Position numbers and translations under genes: made by a program. Source: Herpetosiphon geysericola (GTDB lineage: Bacteria > Chloroflexota > Chloroflexia > Chloroflexales > Herpetosiphonaceae). From it: a DNA stretch of 64,000 nt. Positions 26,945 to 35,749 of the stretch are shown here, piece by piece. The notes below the pieces were generated by a model. The model saw nothing but the letters and a program-made list of their open reading frames with translations. It was not told the origin of the DNA and did no database searches. The first letter of the stretch is position 1. The number at the start of each line of letters is the position of its first letter. The DNA lies in assembly GCF_001306135.1 (NCBI RefSeq), contig NZ_LGKP01000003.1, forward strand, positions 62,001 through 126,000, given 5' to 3'.

Positions 26945-27026
26945 CCACCAATTGTGCTTTAGGGGGTGCAGGGGGATGAAAACCCCCTGCGTTTCCCTCC
27001 GCCGGAGGGACGGAAGGGTGGCGAAC
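26945..27026 (+). repeat. Dispersed two-hairpin repeat, copy 2 (subtype CCTCC)
   Basis: An 82-base element: CCACCAATTGTGCTTTAGGG, GGTGCAGGGGG, ATGAAAA, CCCCCTGCGTTT, the hairpin CCCTCC-GCC-GGAGGG, ACGGAAGGGTGGCGAAC. It matches copy 3 (29457-29538, opposite orientation) at 81 of 82 positions by direct comparison. It lies between convergently unrelated genes and is not coding. Confidence 0.88.
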
Positions 27027-27087
27027 CAAAAGTTCACTAATGAGCCATGAGAATCCATTAATTCTAAGGCAACCAAGCTAGCACAGC

Positions 27088-28068
27088 TTAGAAATGGCGG
27101 TCGAGCACATAGTCTGCGATTTCGCGCAACAGCTCTTTGGCCGCCGATGGTGGGAAGATATCGAGGGCTGCGAGGCCGCGTTGGGTAATGCTGCGAGCTT
27201 CAGCGATTGCTTGATCGATGCCCCCAAGCTGCTTAACTTGGCTAATTGCTTGTTCAACTTGGGCATCGCTTAGCTGCTCGTAGCGATCAAGCAAATTGAC
27301 CAAAGGATGCTCGTGATGATCCTTGACTGCCAAGATTAATGGCAAGGTAATGGTGCCTTCGCGCAAATCGTTGCCAGCAGGCTTGCCAAGCGTTTCCTCG
27401 GTGCTGACGAAATCGAGAATATCATCGACAATTTGGAAGGCCAAGCCAATATCGTAGCCATAGCGCGCAGCAGCTTCAATTTCTTCTGGGCTACCACCGC
27501 CACAAACCATGCCAGCAGCGGCAGCTGCTTCAAACAAGGCTGCGGTTTTGCCACCGATTTTGGCATAATATTGTTCGAGGGCTGTGGCTGTGGGCAGCGT
27601 CGCCATGACGGGGTGCAATTCAGAGGCCGAAATTGTCATAACCGATTCGGCAAAAATCTGAATCACCCGTGGGTCGGGAGCTAGCGCCATTTCGCCAGCA
27701 GCAACCGCAAACAGGTAATCCCCAACCATCAATGCTACGCCCTGATCCCATTTGGCATGGACTGTAACTTTGCCTCGGCGGCGGTCGGCATCATCGACTA
27801 AATCGTCGTGAACCAAACTGGCTGCATGAATTAACTCAACCGCAGTTGCTGCATGCAAGCTATCGCTCAAGCGGTAGCGGCCTAATTGTGAAGCAAGCAG
27901 AACCATCATGGCCCGCAACCGCTTACCACCAGAGCTAACAAGGTGTTGACCAGCAGCCGTGATCAGCGCCGATTGGGATTCGACTCGGTGCATAATGCGA
28001 TCTTCGACGGCTTGCAGATCATGGCGTAACGTGCTTGGGATTTCCAATTGTTTTAATGTGTGCGTCAT
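27088..28068 (-). CDS. Polyprenyl diphosphate synthase (isoprenoid chain elongation)
   Basis: A 326-residue trans-prenyltransferase. It condenses isopentenyl diphosphate to a long allylic diphosphate, most likely for the menaquinone side chain. Motifs: SGGKRLRAMMVLL, the first Asp-rich motif HAASLVHDDLVDDADRRRG, ALMVGDYLFA, YYAKIGGKTAALFEAA, and the second Asp-rich motif AFQIVDDILDFVSTEETLGK with GNDLREGTITLPLI. The small residues before the first Asp motif suggest a long-chain product, but chain length cannot be fixed by eye. It is divergent from fabZ. Confidence 0.9.
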   Translation of the reverse strand: MTHTLKQLEIPSTLRHDLQAVEDRIMHRVESQSALITAAGQHLVSSGGKRLRAMMVLLASQLGRYRLSDSLHAATAVELIHAASLVHDDLVDDADRRRGKVTVHAKWDQGVALMVGDYLFAVAAGEMALAPDPRVIQIFAESVMTISASELHPVMATLPTATALEQYYAKIGGKTAALFEAAAAAGMVCGGGSPEEIEAAARYGYDIGLAFQIVDDILDFVSTEETLGKPAGNDLREGTITLPLILAVKDHHEHPLVNLLDRYEQLSDAQVEQAISQVKQLGGIDQAIAEARSITQRGLAALDIFPPSAAKELLREIADYVLDRHF

Positions 28069-28241
28069 AGCACGCTTCCTACATAAATTCGGTGTTTGTG
28101 AAAGTTATCGCGTAGCCAAAGCATACCCGAAAACCATAGCAGCGTCAACGGATTTGCCGCTGGCTTTAGGCTCGGTTACACTAGGGGCTAGGCTATCTGA
28201 GAGCTTTGTGAGAGGTTTTGAAAGCCGTTAGGAGTGTTGCG

Positions 28242-28667
28242 ATGTTTAATATTGAGGATATTTTGGCCACCCTGCCCCACCGCCCGCCATTTCTTTTGAT
28301 CGATCGTATTTTGGAGCTTGAAGATGGCGTGCGCGCGGTTGGTCTAAAAAACGTCACCATGAACGAGCAGTTCTTTGTTGGCCACTTTCCTGGGCGGCCA
28401 GTGATGCCTGGCGTGTTGATTGTTGAAGCCTTGGCCCAAGTCGGGGCATTCATCATTTTGCGCCAGCCAGAGTATGCTGGCAAGATTGTGATGTTTGCAG
28501 GGATTGATGATTTTCGTTTCAAGCGCCCAGTTACACCTGGTGATACACTGAAATTAGAAGTAAGCCTCGATAAAATGCGCCGCCGCATTGGTAAGGGCCA
28601 AGCCAAAGCCACGGTTGATGGCACGTTGGTTGCCGAAGGTGGGCTGATGTTTGCAATTATTGATTAA
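28242..28667 (+). CDS. fabZ: 3-hydroxyacyl-ACP dehydratase FabZ
   Basis: A 141-residue hot-dog enzyme of type II fatty acid synthesis that removes water from 3-hydroxyacyl-ACP. The start is the ATG at 28242 with GGAG seven bases upstream. Family motifs: [17 protein letters not shown], the catalytic loop [20 protein letters not shown] with His and Glu, [25 protein letters not shown] and the R[10 protein letters not shown] end. The next gene follows after 39 bases and may be cotranscribed. Confidence 0.95.
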   Translation: MFNIEDILATLPHRPPFLLIDRILELEDGVRAVGLKNVTMNEQFFVGHFPGRPVMPGVLIVEALAQVGAFIILRQPEYAGKIVMFAGIDDFRFKRPVTPGDTLKLEVSLDKMRRRIGKGQAKATVDGTLVAEGGLMFAIID

Positions 28668-28706
28668 GTATTGCCTTTAAACATTCGCCTACAGAAGGAG
28701 TCTGTT

Positions 28707-29438
28707 GTGGATACGTTCAATGTTGAGCTACGTGATAAGCTCATTCTGGTGGTTGATGACGAACCACGGCTGGTCACATTTATGCGCGTAAACCTCGAAG
28801 CAGAGGGTTGCCGCGTGATTAGCGCCGAAAATGGCCGCAAAGCGCTGGAAAAAGTGCGCGAAGATATGCCCGACGCTGTGCTGTTGGATATTATGATGCC
28901 TGGCTTGGATGGCTACGAAACCTTGCGCCGCTTGCGTGAGTTTTCTGCAATTCCGGTCATTTTTCTCACCGCCAAAGACGAAGAAGATGATCGGATTCGT
29001 GGTTTGGAGCTTGGCGCTGATGATTACATTGGCAAGCCGTTTAGCCATCGCGAGTTGGTAAGCCGTTTGCGGGCTGTGTTACGCCGCCATTATGTGACGC
29101 CAACTCAAGCGGTTTCAACCACCAAAATCGACGATCGCTTGACGGTCGATTTTGATCGGCGTGAAGTGTTGGTCAATGGCGAACGGATTAGCTTGCGCCC
29201 AACCGAATATCGCTTGCTCTACCATCTGGTGCAAAATGCTGGCTTTGTAATGCCGCACGAAACCTTGCTTGCCAAAGTTTGGGGGCCAGAATATCGTGAT
29301 GAAAGCCATTATTTGCGTTTGTATGTAACCTACTTGCGCCAAAAAATCGAACAAGATCCAGCAAATCCGCACTATATTTTGACCGAGCGTGGGGTTGGCT
29401 ATCGCTTCGTCGATTTCAAGAAAAAGGCCGAGGAATAG
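28707..29438 (+). CDS. OmpR/PhoB-family response regulator, orphan
   Basis: A 243-residue two-domain regulator starting at GTG 28707 with AAGGAG six bases before it. The receiver has the acidic pair VVDDEPRL, phosphoacceptor [11 protein letters not shown], the switch Thr in [12 protein letters not shown] and the Lys in DDYIGKPF. The C-terminal winged helix has [36 protein letters not shown] and [10 protein letters not shown]. It binds DNA when phosphorylated. No histidine kinase gene is next to it; the KdpE-like [14 protein letters not shown] stretch is noted but no kdp genes are present. Confidence 0.93.
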   Translation: MDTFNVELRDKLILVVDDEPRLVTFMRVNLEAEGCRVISAENGRKALEKVREDMPDAVLLDIMMPGLDGYETLRRLREFSAIPVIFLTAKDEEDDRIRGLELGADDYIGKPFSHRELVSRLRAVLRRHYVTPTQAVSTTKIDDRLTVDFDRREVLVNGERISLRPTEYRLLYHLVQNAGFVMPHETLLAKVWGPEYRDESHYLRLYVTYLRQKIEQDPANPHYILTERGVGYRFVDFKKKAEE

Positions 29439-29456
29439 TCTTATTCGGATAGTCAA

Positions 29457-29538
29457 GTTCGCCACCCTTCTGTCCCTCCGCCGGAGGGAAACGCAGGGGG
29501 TTTTCATCCCCCTGCACCCCCTAAAGCACAATTGGTGG
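29457..29538 (-). repeat. Dispersed two-hairpin repeat, copy 3 (subtype CCTCC)
   Basis: An inverted copy of the 26945-27026 element with one substitution (ACAGA for ACGGA). It begins 19 bases after the stop of the response-regulator gene and may also serve as its transcript end. With copy 2 it forms an inverted pair flanking the polyprenyl synthase, fabZ and regulator genes. Confidence 0.88.
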
Positions 29539-29591
29539 AGCACCATGATGTTGCTGAAAAATATAAGTTCCACCTAGAGAAGCGAGTTAAG

Positions 29592-30152
29592 ATGGATCAT
29601 CAAGCTGTTGATCAGCTACTACAACCAAAAAAGATTTTGCCTGTGGTTAACTTTTTAGCTGCGCCTGAGCTTATTCCAGCGCAGCCTGGGATCTATGGCT
29701 GGTGGTTTAAAACGATTCCGCCGCAAGTTCCAAATGTAGGCTGTTTACACATTGCTGGCTGGACATTGCTCTATCTTGGAATTTCGCCTGCTAGGAATAA
29801 CCCTACTTCGCGCCAGAATCTGCGCAAACGGTTGCGCGACCATATGCTTGGTCGGGCGAATAGTTCAACCTTGCGCTTGAGTTTGGGGTGTTTACTAAGC
29901 GAACAGCTTAATCTAAAGTTGGCTGCTTATGGCCCGAGCAAGTACGTGGCTTTTGGCGAAGGCGAAAAACGCCTATCTCAATGGCTAGCGGCAAATACTG
30001 GCCTTTCGTGGCTTGTACATCCTCAGCCTTGGTTGATTAAGCCTGAGCTTCTCCAACACTATGTTTTGCCACTGAATATCAAAGGCAATGACCACCCGTT
30101 TGTTACCACGCTCGAACAGATCCGGGCACAAGCAACACTTGAAGCTAGATAA
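29592..30152 (+). CDS. GIY-YIG-like nuclease-fold protein
   Basis: A 186-residue protein, start probably the ATG at 29592; no strong ribosome site is visible. The core reads PAQPGIYGWWFKTIPP, then LLYLGISPARNNPTSRQNLR and KRLRDHMLGRANSSTLRLSL. The paired G-I-Y-G-W and L-L-Y-L-G-I-S segments followed by an LR-RLRDHM helix and STLR-SLG fit the GIY-YIG fold of homing, repair and restriction nucleases. The C-terminal part (SWLVHPQPWLIKPELLQHYV) is of unknown type. It precedes a gene of unknown function by 59 bases; the pair sits between a dispersed repeat and a terminator like a small inserted cassette. Confidence 0.65.
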   Translation: MDHQAVDQLLQPKKILPVVNFLAAPELIPAQPGIYGWWFKTIPPQVPNVGCLHIAGWTLLYLGISPARNNPTSRQNLRKRLRDHMLGRANSSTLRLSLGCLLSEQLNLKLAAYGPSKYVAFGEGEKRLSQWLAANTGLSWLVHPQPWLIKPELLQHYVLPLNIKGNDHPFVTTLEQIRAQATLEAR

Positions 30153-30211
30153 AATACGATAACGATCAAGTTTTTATTGGCTGTGGCTATCAAATTTTGG
30201 AGGGAAAAGGA

Positions 30212-30709
30212 ATGGAGATTAAACCCTTGCTGATTGGTTTGGGTACTCCACAGCGGCTCGGCTTGCATTTTGTTGAGCTCGATTTCCGTGAGCAACGCGT
30301 CTTGGTGCACATTCGGATCAAGGATCGTTGGCTTCAGGTTGATCATTTTGATTGTTGGTTTAATCGCGCGACCCTTAAGCGCTTTGCTGAACAGCTTAGG
30401 CCGTGGCTGACGCTGCGCACCCATGATGCAGAATTGAACAGCGATTTTGCCTATATGGAAATTAATAATTTTAGCTTGAAGCTTCAAGTACAGGGCAGAA
30501 GTGGCGATATTCAGGTAGTCTATGCGTTAAGTTCAGCTGATCATGCTAGGATTGAAGCGGCTGGCGATTTTGCGTTTAATAATGATTTTCTGCTGCAATT
30601 GATTGATGAAACACAACACATTAATGAACTATTTGATCAGATCTGGAATGATCCTGCACTTTTAGCCGCGTATCCTGAGTCGTATCCCTTATTTGAGCCA
30701 TTTGATTAA
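30212..30709 (+). CDS. Protein of unknown function, cassette partner of the GIY-YIG-like gene
   Basis: A 165-residue soluble protein starting at the ATG at 30212, with GGAGG eight bases upstream. No family was recognised. Visible features: an N-terminal stretch of beta character (RLGLHFVELDFREQRVLVHI), an aromatic patch WLQVDHFDCWFNRATLKRF with one Cys, and an acidic C-terminus rich in Pro and Tyr (YPESYPLFEPFD). It ends at a terminator. Its closeness to the GIY-YIG-like gene suggests a shared transcript; whether they act together is unknown. Confidence 0.6.
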   Translation: MEIKPLLIGLGTPQRLGLHFVELDFREQRVLVHIRIKDRWLQVDHFDCWFNRATLKRFAEQLRPWLTLRTHDAELNSDFAYMEINNFSLKLQVQGRSGDIQVVYALSSADHARIEAAGDFAFNNDFLLQLIDETQHINELFDQIWNDPALLAAYPESYPLFEPFD

Positions 30710-30721
30710 GCTTGCTCAGCG

Positions 30722-30754
30722 AAGCGGCTTCCATGAATTTTATGGAAGCCGCTT
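30722..30754. terminator. Bidirectional intrinsic terminator
   Basis: A perfect 13-base-pair stem, AAGCGGCTTCCAT / ATGGAAGCCGCTT, with loop GAATTTT, lies between convergent genes. Confidence 0.78.
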
Positions 30755-30759
30755 GACCA

Positions 30760-32034
30760 TTAATATTGCTCGACCTGAACCGGTTGTTGTTCAATGCGCA
30801 AAATGTTGGGCGATAAAAACCCGAGCATACACACGAGCGTTGCCAGAAATCCGCCTGCAATAAAAATCATGCGAATGCCGATTAATTCGCTGAGCGGCCC
30901 GACAAAAATCAAGGCGATTGGCCCTGCTAGCCCAATCATGGTTGAATAGAGCGAGAGCACGCGGCCTTGCAGTTGGTTGGGCACAATTGTTTGAATGATG
31001 GCAATAATTGGTGCATTGCCGATTGTATAGGTTACGCCGCTGATAAACCACAGCACAACCGCGATCCAAAAGAGTGAGCCTGGAACCATGCCAGTGAAGC
31101 CGACCATGGCCGACGAAAGCGCAAACATTACCAACACCAGCACAATTCGGCGCATTGGAAACTGAATCAGGCTAATCAGCACGCCGCCAATCAACATGCC
31201 TAATCCGCCTACTCCTTCCATCAAGGCAACCCGTTCAACGCCGCCGCCAAATTCCTGCTGAATGAGCAGCGGGGTGAGCACGAAGCCTGGAATTAAGACC
31301 GCCACCATCAACAAGGTAACGCCATACAGCAGCACTAAGCCGCGATTGCTCATAACCATGGCAAGGCCGCTGCGGAAATCTTGCCACATGCTCACTTGCT
31401 CTGCGCTGGTTTGCATGGTTTGGGGAATTTTATAAAACAACAACGGTGTAATTGCGAGCAGCGCCGTGACCACATCGATCATCAATGCGCCTTCGAGCGA
31501 AAAAACACTCATTGCCAAGGCCCCAAGTGGTGCAGCGGCCACGCTCATCAAGCCATAAATCATCTGATTCATGCCAGCGGCGCGAGTGAGCCAAGCGGGC
31601 GGCACAAGTTGGCTGGTGCTTGCGGTTGCAGCAGGGCTTTGAAAGGCTTGCATCGTGCTGCGCAGAAACATCAACGTATAAATATGCCAAAGCTGAATCT
31701 GATCAGTGGCAAACAGCACAATCAAAACAACCATACTGAGCGCTGAGATCAAATCGCTGCTAATCATAATCAAGCGTCGATTCCAGCGGTCGGCGATAAT
31801 GCCGCCGATTGGCCCAAAGACTGCTTGGGGCAGCAGCGCCATCATGCCTGCGATTGCCAACGATTGAGCTGAGCCAACGGTTTGGGTAATCCACCAGATC
31901 AGCACAAACTGGGTGAGAGCGCTGCCAACCAAGGAGCTGGCTTGGCCAAGCCAAACCGCAAAAAAGCGCGGCTTCCAATGAATGTGCGACCAATCTTCGC
32001 TTGAATTGTTTGCTGTGAGCGGTTCAATGCTCAT
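30760..32034 (-). CDS. MFS efflux transporter
   Basis: A 424-residue, twelve-helix major facilitator. The N-terminal segment FFAVWLGQASSLVGSALTQF, FGPIGGIIADRWNRRLIM (the loop 2-3 motif G-x-x-D-R-x-x-R-R), SPAATASTSQLVPPAWL and later NAPIIAIIQTIVPNQLQGRV fit the drug/macrolide efflux (MefA-like) group. Its start (GAGG seven bases upstream) overlaps the end of the TetR gene by 11 bases, so the two form an operon. The substrate is unknown; it should be the compound sensed by the repressor. Confidence 0.88.
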   Translation of the reverse strand: MSIEPLTANNSSEDWSHIHWKPRFFAVWLGQASSLVGSALTQFVLIWWITQTVGSAQSLAIAGMMALLPQAVFGPIGGIIADRWNRRLIMISSDLISALSMVVLIVLFATDQIQLWHIYTLMFLRSTMQAFQSPAATASTSQLVPPAWLTRAAGMNQMIYGLMSVAAAPLGALAMSVFSLEGALMIDVVTALLAITPLLFYKIPQTMQTSAEQVSMWQDFRSGLAMVMSNRGLVLLYGVTLLMVAVLIPGFVLTPLLIQQEFGGGVERVALMEGVGGLGMLIGGVLISLIQFPMRRIVLVLVMFALSSAMVGFTGMVPGSLFWIAVVLWFISGVTYTIGNAPIIAIIQTIVPNQLQGRVLSLYSTMIGLAGPIALIFVGPLSELIGIRMIFIAGGFLATLVCMLGFLSPNILRIEQQPVQVEQY

Positions 32035-32575
32035 AGGTTAACCTCAATAATTCGGCGTAAAGTGCCTGTTGGGTTGCTGAGGGCATACTTGGCAAGCCAA
32101 TTAATTCGCTAAACCACAGTGCATCACACGCCAGTTGAATTGTTAATGAACGGCCTAAGGCTAGGCGATCGTTGGCTGGCACTGGTATAGGTTGGGCATA
32201 CGCTTCGCGCCAAGCCTCAAATACATTCGGATAAATTGCCACAACCCGCCGCATAGCATGCAAAATTTGAATATCTTCAGGCGATTGGTTGAAGCTGGCA
32301 TGGATATAGGCGCGATGCCAATAGCCCGACTGATCGCTTGCTTCTTTGCTTAGTTCAACAGCCAAGCACGCCTCCCACGCCTGTTTGCCTAGCTCTAGCA
32401 AGCCATAAAACAAAGCCTCTTTGGTTGGAAAATGATGCAGCAAGCCACCTTTGCTCACCTGCGCTGCTTTGGCAACTGCTTCAAGGGTCAGATTGGCCGC
32501 ACCATCAGCCATAATTACCGCAACCGTGGCATGTAAAAGCTTGGCTTTCGTTGCGTGCGGGTCTTTTTTGGTCAT
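32024..32575 (-). CDS. TetR-family repressor of the adjacent efflux pump
   Basis: A 183-residue regulator from the ATG at 32575 (GGAG six bases upstream). The N-terminal helix-turn-helix is evident: ATVAVIMADGAANLTLEAVA, KAAQVSKGGLLHHFPTKEALFYGLLE. The ligand domain contains a divergent C-terminal part with several Trp and Tyr (AWEACLAVE, SGYWHRAYIHASF), suggesting an aromatic or lipophilic ligand. Two near-identical palindromes overlap its promoter, so it very probably represses itself and the MFS gene. Confidence 0.9.
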   Translation of the reverse strand: MTKKDPHATKAKLLHATVAVIMADGAANLTLEAVAKAAQVSKGGLLHHFPTKEALFYGLLELGKQAWEACLAVELSKEASDQSGYWHRAYIHASFNQSPEDIQILHAMRRVVAIYPNVFEAWREAYAQPIPVPANDRLALGRSLTIQLACDALWFSELIGLPSMPSATQQALYAELLRLTYEH

Positions 32576-32586
32576 AGAATACTCCA

Positions 32587-32634
32587 TACCGTCTATGTAG
32601 ACGGTACTATACCGTCCGAACAGACGGTTGTCAA
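32587..32634 (-). promoter_or_regulatory. TetR promoter with two operators
   Basis: On the minus strand TTGACA (32634-32629), 17 bases, then TATAGT (32611-32606). Operator O1 is TACCGTCTATGTAGACGGTA (32587-32606), overlapping the start side of the -10. Operator O2 is TACCGTCCGAACAGACGGTT (32610-32629), filling the spacer between the boxes. Their centres are 23 bases apart, about two helical turns, so two repressor dimers could sit side by side. Confidence 0.85.
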
Positions 32635-32651
32635 GAGTAAATTTTTTGGCG

Positions 32652-33022
32652 CATTTTATCCACGAAGGACACGAAGAGCACGAAGCATGAAACCGCGAAG
32701 AGCGCGAAGGTTAATTTCTTTGGCCACAGATTGGCACAAATTGTTGGGATTGTGTTCCTCCTACACCCAAAGCCCTGATCGCGCTGCGCCTCCGGATTAA
32801 GCAATTGATCCATGAAGGACATGAAGAGCACGAAGCATCAAACCGCGAAGGACGCGAAGATTAATTTCTTTGGCCACAGATTGCACAGATTATGTTGATT
32901 GGATTCTTGCTGACCCAACGCATCACTCATGAATCTTAGCTCCTTCATCCCTCATCCTTCATCCTTCTCTGCGCCGCTGCGTTAAACATCTGATCCACGA
33001 AGCCCACGAAGGAACACGAAGA
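32652..33022 (+). repeat. Imperfect direct repeats of the CACGAAG type
   Basis: Copy A (about 32655-32740) and copy B (about 32806-32893) share TTAATTTCTTTGGCCACAGA, AGAGCACGAAGCAT and AAACCGCGAAG segments; a partial third copy (about 32992-33022) has CCACGAAG blocks. This accounts for most of the 559-base gap between tetR and the epimerase gene. No promoter, RNA gene or credible frame was seen inside. The AGGACACGAAGAGCACGAAG text is typical of decayed intergenic minisatellite-like sequence. Confidence 0.75.
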
Positions 33023-33134
33023 TGAGGTTTTGACTTTTGCTTTCTGACTTTTGATTTTTGACCTGCCTTTACGTTTGATTGGGGTGGCGGTACACTTCTA
33101 CAATACTGATTTTGGATGTGTTTGTGAGGCTGCA

Positions 33135-33557
33135 ATGGAGCAATTGCTCACGCGGGTTGATCATCTTGGTTTGGCGGTGCACGATTTGGAGCAAGCAATT
33201 GCCAGCTATCGTGACCAACTAGCGCTCGATCAATGGGAAATTATCGAAATGCCCGAACGCCATATGCGGGTTGCGGTTGGCAAAGTGGGTGATACATTGC
33301 TAGAATTAATTGCCCCAACTAGCCCAGAAGCTGCGTTTGCCAAATTTTTGGCCGAGCGTGGCGAGGGCATTCATCATATTGCTTACACGGTTGAGCATAT
33401 TGACCATGTGTTGGAGCGCTTACAAGCCCAAGGCGTGCGTTTGATTGATCGTGAAGCGCGGCCTGGAATTCATGGAACTCGGATTGCCTTTTTGCACCCC
33501 AAAGCCCTGCATGGCGTATTAACCGAGCTGGTGGAACATCCCAAGCCCATAATCTAA
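33135..33557 (+). CDS. mce: Methylmalonyl-CoA epimerase
   Basis: A 140-residue VOC enzyme that interconverts R- and S-methylmalonyl-CoA, used in propionate and odd-chain or branched acid breakdown. The ATG at 33135 is preceded by GAGG; an upstream in-frame extension is not supported. Metal ligands are visible in RVDHLGLAV, GEGIHHIAYTVEHID and VLTELVEHP; the N-terminal TRVDHLGLAVHDLEQAI is the family signature. No mutase gene is adjacent. Confidence 0.88.
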   Translation: MEQLLTRVDHLGLAVHDLEQAIASYRDQLALDQWEIIEMPERHMRVAVGKVGDTLLELIAPTSPEAAFAKFLAERGEGIHHIAYTVEHIDHVLERLQAQGVRLIDREARPGIHGTRIAFLHPKALHGVLTELVEHPKPII

Positions 33558-33696
33558 CGCAGTGTGCCAACATGGTGCGTCATAATGGCCTATTTTAGCA
33601 ACGAATGTTGGGCAGCTTATGTTACAATGACACACCAATCAGAATTTTTGAGGCAATGTCGCCTCAGCTTTGTTCTAAGCTTTTAGGAGGTCGCTG

Positions 33697-34980
33697 GTGA
33701 CTAACAGCTTGACGATCACCGATAATCGTACTGGGAAAACTTACGAATTGCCCATCGTCGATGGCACCATCCGCGCCCTCGACTTACGTCAGATTAAAGC
33801 CGATGCCGAAGATTTTGGGCTTATGACTCACGATCCAGGCTTCAATAACACCTCATCATGCCGTAGCGCAATTACCTATATCGACGGCGACGCTGGGATT
33901 CTCCGCTATCGCGGCTACCCAATTGAGCAATTGGCTGATAGCAGCAGCTACCTCGAAACCGCCTACTTGATTCTCAACGGCGAATTGCCAACCAAACCCC
34001 AACTTGATGGCTGGGTGCATGAAATTACCCATCGCACCATGGTCCACGAAAATATCAAAAAGTTGATGGATGGTTTCCACTTTGATGCCCACCCAATGGG
34101 GATGTTGATTAGCACGCTAAGCGCGATGTCAACCTTCTATCCTCAAGCGAAAAACATCAAAGATCCAGCTACTCGCCGTTTGCAAATTGCCCGTTTGATT
34201 GCCAAAGTAACCACGATCTCGGCGTATGCCTATCGCAAACGTATGGGCTTGCCCTATGTCTACCCCGATAACTCGCTGAGCTATACTGGCAATTTCTTGA
34301 AAATGATGTTCCAAAAGGCCGATCCCTATCAACCAGATCCAATTATGGAAAAAGCCTTGGATGTCTTGTTCATTTTGCATGCCGACCACGAGCAAAACTG
34401 TGGCACGAATGCAATGCGCTCGGTTGGTAGCTCAAACGTCGATCCCTATTCGGCGATGGCTGCTGCTGCTGCTGCGTTGTATGGCCCGCTGCATGGTGGC
34501 GCCAACGAGCAAGTGCTGCGTATGTTGCAAGAAATCGGTTCTGCCAGCAATGTCTCCGATTACATTCGTCGGGTCAAGAATCGTGAAGTCTTGTTGATGG
34601 GCTTCGGCCACCGCGTCTACAAGAACTACGATCCGCGCGCTGCAATCGTGAAGAAGTTGGCCTACGATGTGTTTGAAGTCGTTGGGCGCAACCCAATGAT
34701 CGACATTGCCTTGGAACTTGAAAAGATTGCGCTTGAAGATGAATATTTCGTTTCACGCAAACTCTATCCGAATGTCGATTTCTACACGGGCATTATTTAC
34801 CAAGCAATGAAATTCCCTGTCGATATGTTCCCTGTGTTGTTTGCCATCCCACGCACGGTGGGTTGGTTGGCCCAATGGGATGAAATGCACAACGACAAGG
34901 AAACCTCGATTGCGCGTCCCCGCCAGATCTACACTGGCTACGATGCCCGCGATTTCGTCCCAGTCGAAAAACGCGGCTAA
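33697..34980 (+). CDS. gltA: Citrate synthase
   Basis: A 427-residue type I citrate synthase that condenses acetyl-CoA and oxaloacetate. It begins at GTG 33697, with TTAGGAGG just upstream. The N-terminal beta extension (ITDNRTGKTYELPIVDGTIR) is typical of the bacterial form. Catalytic segments: LFILHADHEQNCGTNAMR, YGPLHGGANEQVL, LMGFGHRVYKNYDPRA and YPNVDFYTGIIYQ with the catalytic Asp. The C-terminal RPRQIYTGYDARDFVPVEKR is also characteristic. Confidence 0.97.
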   Translation: MTNSLTITDNRTGKTYELPIVDGTIRALDLRQIKADAEDFGLMTHDPGFNNTSSCRSAITYIDGDAGILRYRGYPIEQLADSSSYLETAYLILNGELPTKPQLDGWVHEITHRTMVHENIKKLMDGFHFDAHPMGMLISTLSAMSTFYPQAKNIKDPATRRLQIARLIAKVTTISAYAYRKRMGLPYVYPDNSLSYTGNFLKMMFQKADPYQPDPIMEKALDVLFILHADHEQNCGTNAMRSVGSSNVDPYSAMAAAAAALYGPLHGGANEQVLRMLQEIGSASNVSDYIRRVKNREVLLMGFGHRVYKNYDPRAAIVKKLAYDVFEVVGRNPMIDIALELEKIALEDEYFVSRKLYPNVDFYTGIIYQAMKFPVDMFPVLFAIPRTVGWLAQWDEMHNDKETSIARPRQIYTGYDARDFVPVEKRG

Positions 34981-35003
34981 TTTTAGATTGCAACGGTGAT
35001 CGT

Positions 35004-35034
35004 AACGCCCGCTGGAGAGTGCTCCGGCGGGCGT
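35004..35034 (+). terminator. Intrinsic terminator of citrate synthase
   Basis: A stem AACGCCCGC / GCGGGCGTT with an inner GGAG/CTCC pair, followed by TTGTTGTTT, 24 bases past the stop. Confidence 0.85.
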
Positions 35035-35223
35035 TTGTTGTTTATAGAAGGTTGATTTGCTATGCTCGCCCGGTTTTGTTGCTTATGGTTATTGATGAGC
35101 ATCGCGTCGTCAAAAACCTTCTCGAATTGACCAATTTGGCTCAAAATGAGTAGTTAAGTTTGTTAAGCGCTACGCTAAACCATGCTATCATAGCGCCCTC
35201 GTTGTTTAGCTGTGTGAGGTCGT

Positions 35224-35622
35224 ATGCGCTGGATTATGCACAACATGAAGTGGATTATGCTGGTTTCTGGAATATTGACATGCTCAATGATCATGGCAGC
35301 AATTAATCCCCAATGGGCTTTGCAATCGAACTTTGGCGAGACCATGAGCGGGCCATTGGTCGAAGTGGTGGTGCGGAATTGGGGTGCGTTGATTACGCTG
35401 ATTGGGATTTTATTGCTGTATGGGGCTTGGAATGTGGCTCAGCGTCCGTTAATTTTGTTGATTGCTGGGAGCAGCAAGTTGGTGTTTATTGGCCTGGTTT
35501 TGGCCCAAGGTTCGCGCTATCTAGGCCAACAAGCAGGCATCGCTATCGCTATCGATAGTGTGATGGTGCTGCTCTTTGGGATCTATTTGGTGGGTGTGCG
35601 GCGTGGTTTGGCGCTCCGCTAA
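35224..35622 (+). CDS. Four-helix membrane protein of unknown function
   Basis: A 132-residue protein with about four hydrophobic segments (MLVSGILTCSMIMAAINPQW; ALITLIGILLLYGAW; LILLIAGSSKLVFIGLVLAQ; DSVMVLLFGIYLVGVR). The ATG has GAGG three bases upstream. It resembles the general layout of DUF4345/DoxX-like small membrane proteins (NxxAL-LIGxxLLYGA), but the assignment is loose. It stands alone between the terminator of gltA and a convergent STAS gene. Confidence 0.65.
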   Translation: MRWIMHNMKWIMLVSGILTCSMIMAAINPQWALQSNFGETMSGPLVEVVVRNWGALITLIGILLLYGAWNVAQRPLILLIAGSSKLVFIGLVLAQGSRYLGQQAGIAIAIDSVMVLLFGIYLVGVRRGLALR

Positions 35623-35749
35623 CTAAAAGCTGCTTGCGGCATCAGGCAGCTTGGTAGGTTACTCGACCCGGACAAAGCTACTAAGCTCAAGCCCGGGCTG
35701 GCGGGTAATTTCATTGAACCCAACATCAGCGCAGGTTAATGCTTGGCCT

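Noticed and set aside
32555-32831. Short frames in the CACGAAG repeat region
   Set aside because: They arise from repeats and lie over the TetR operators; no start signals.
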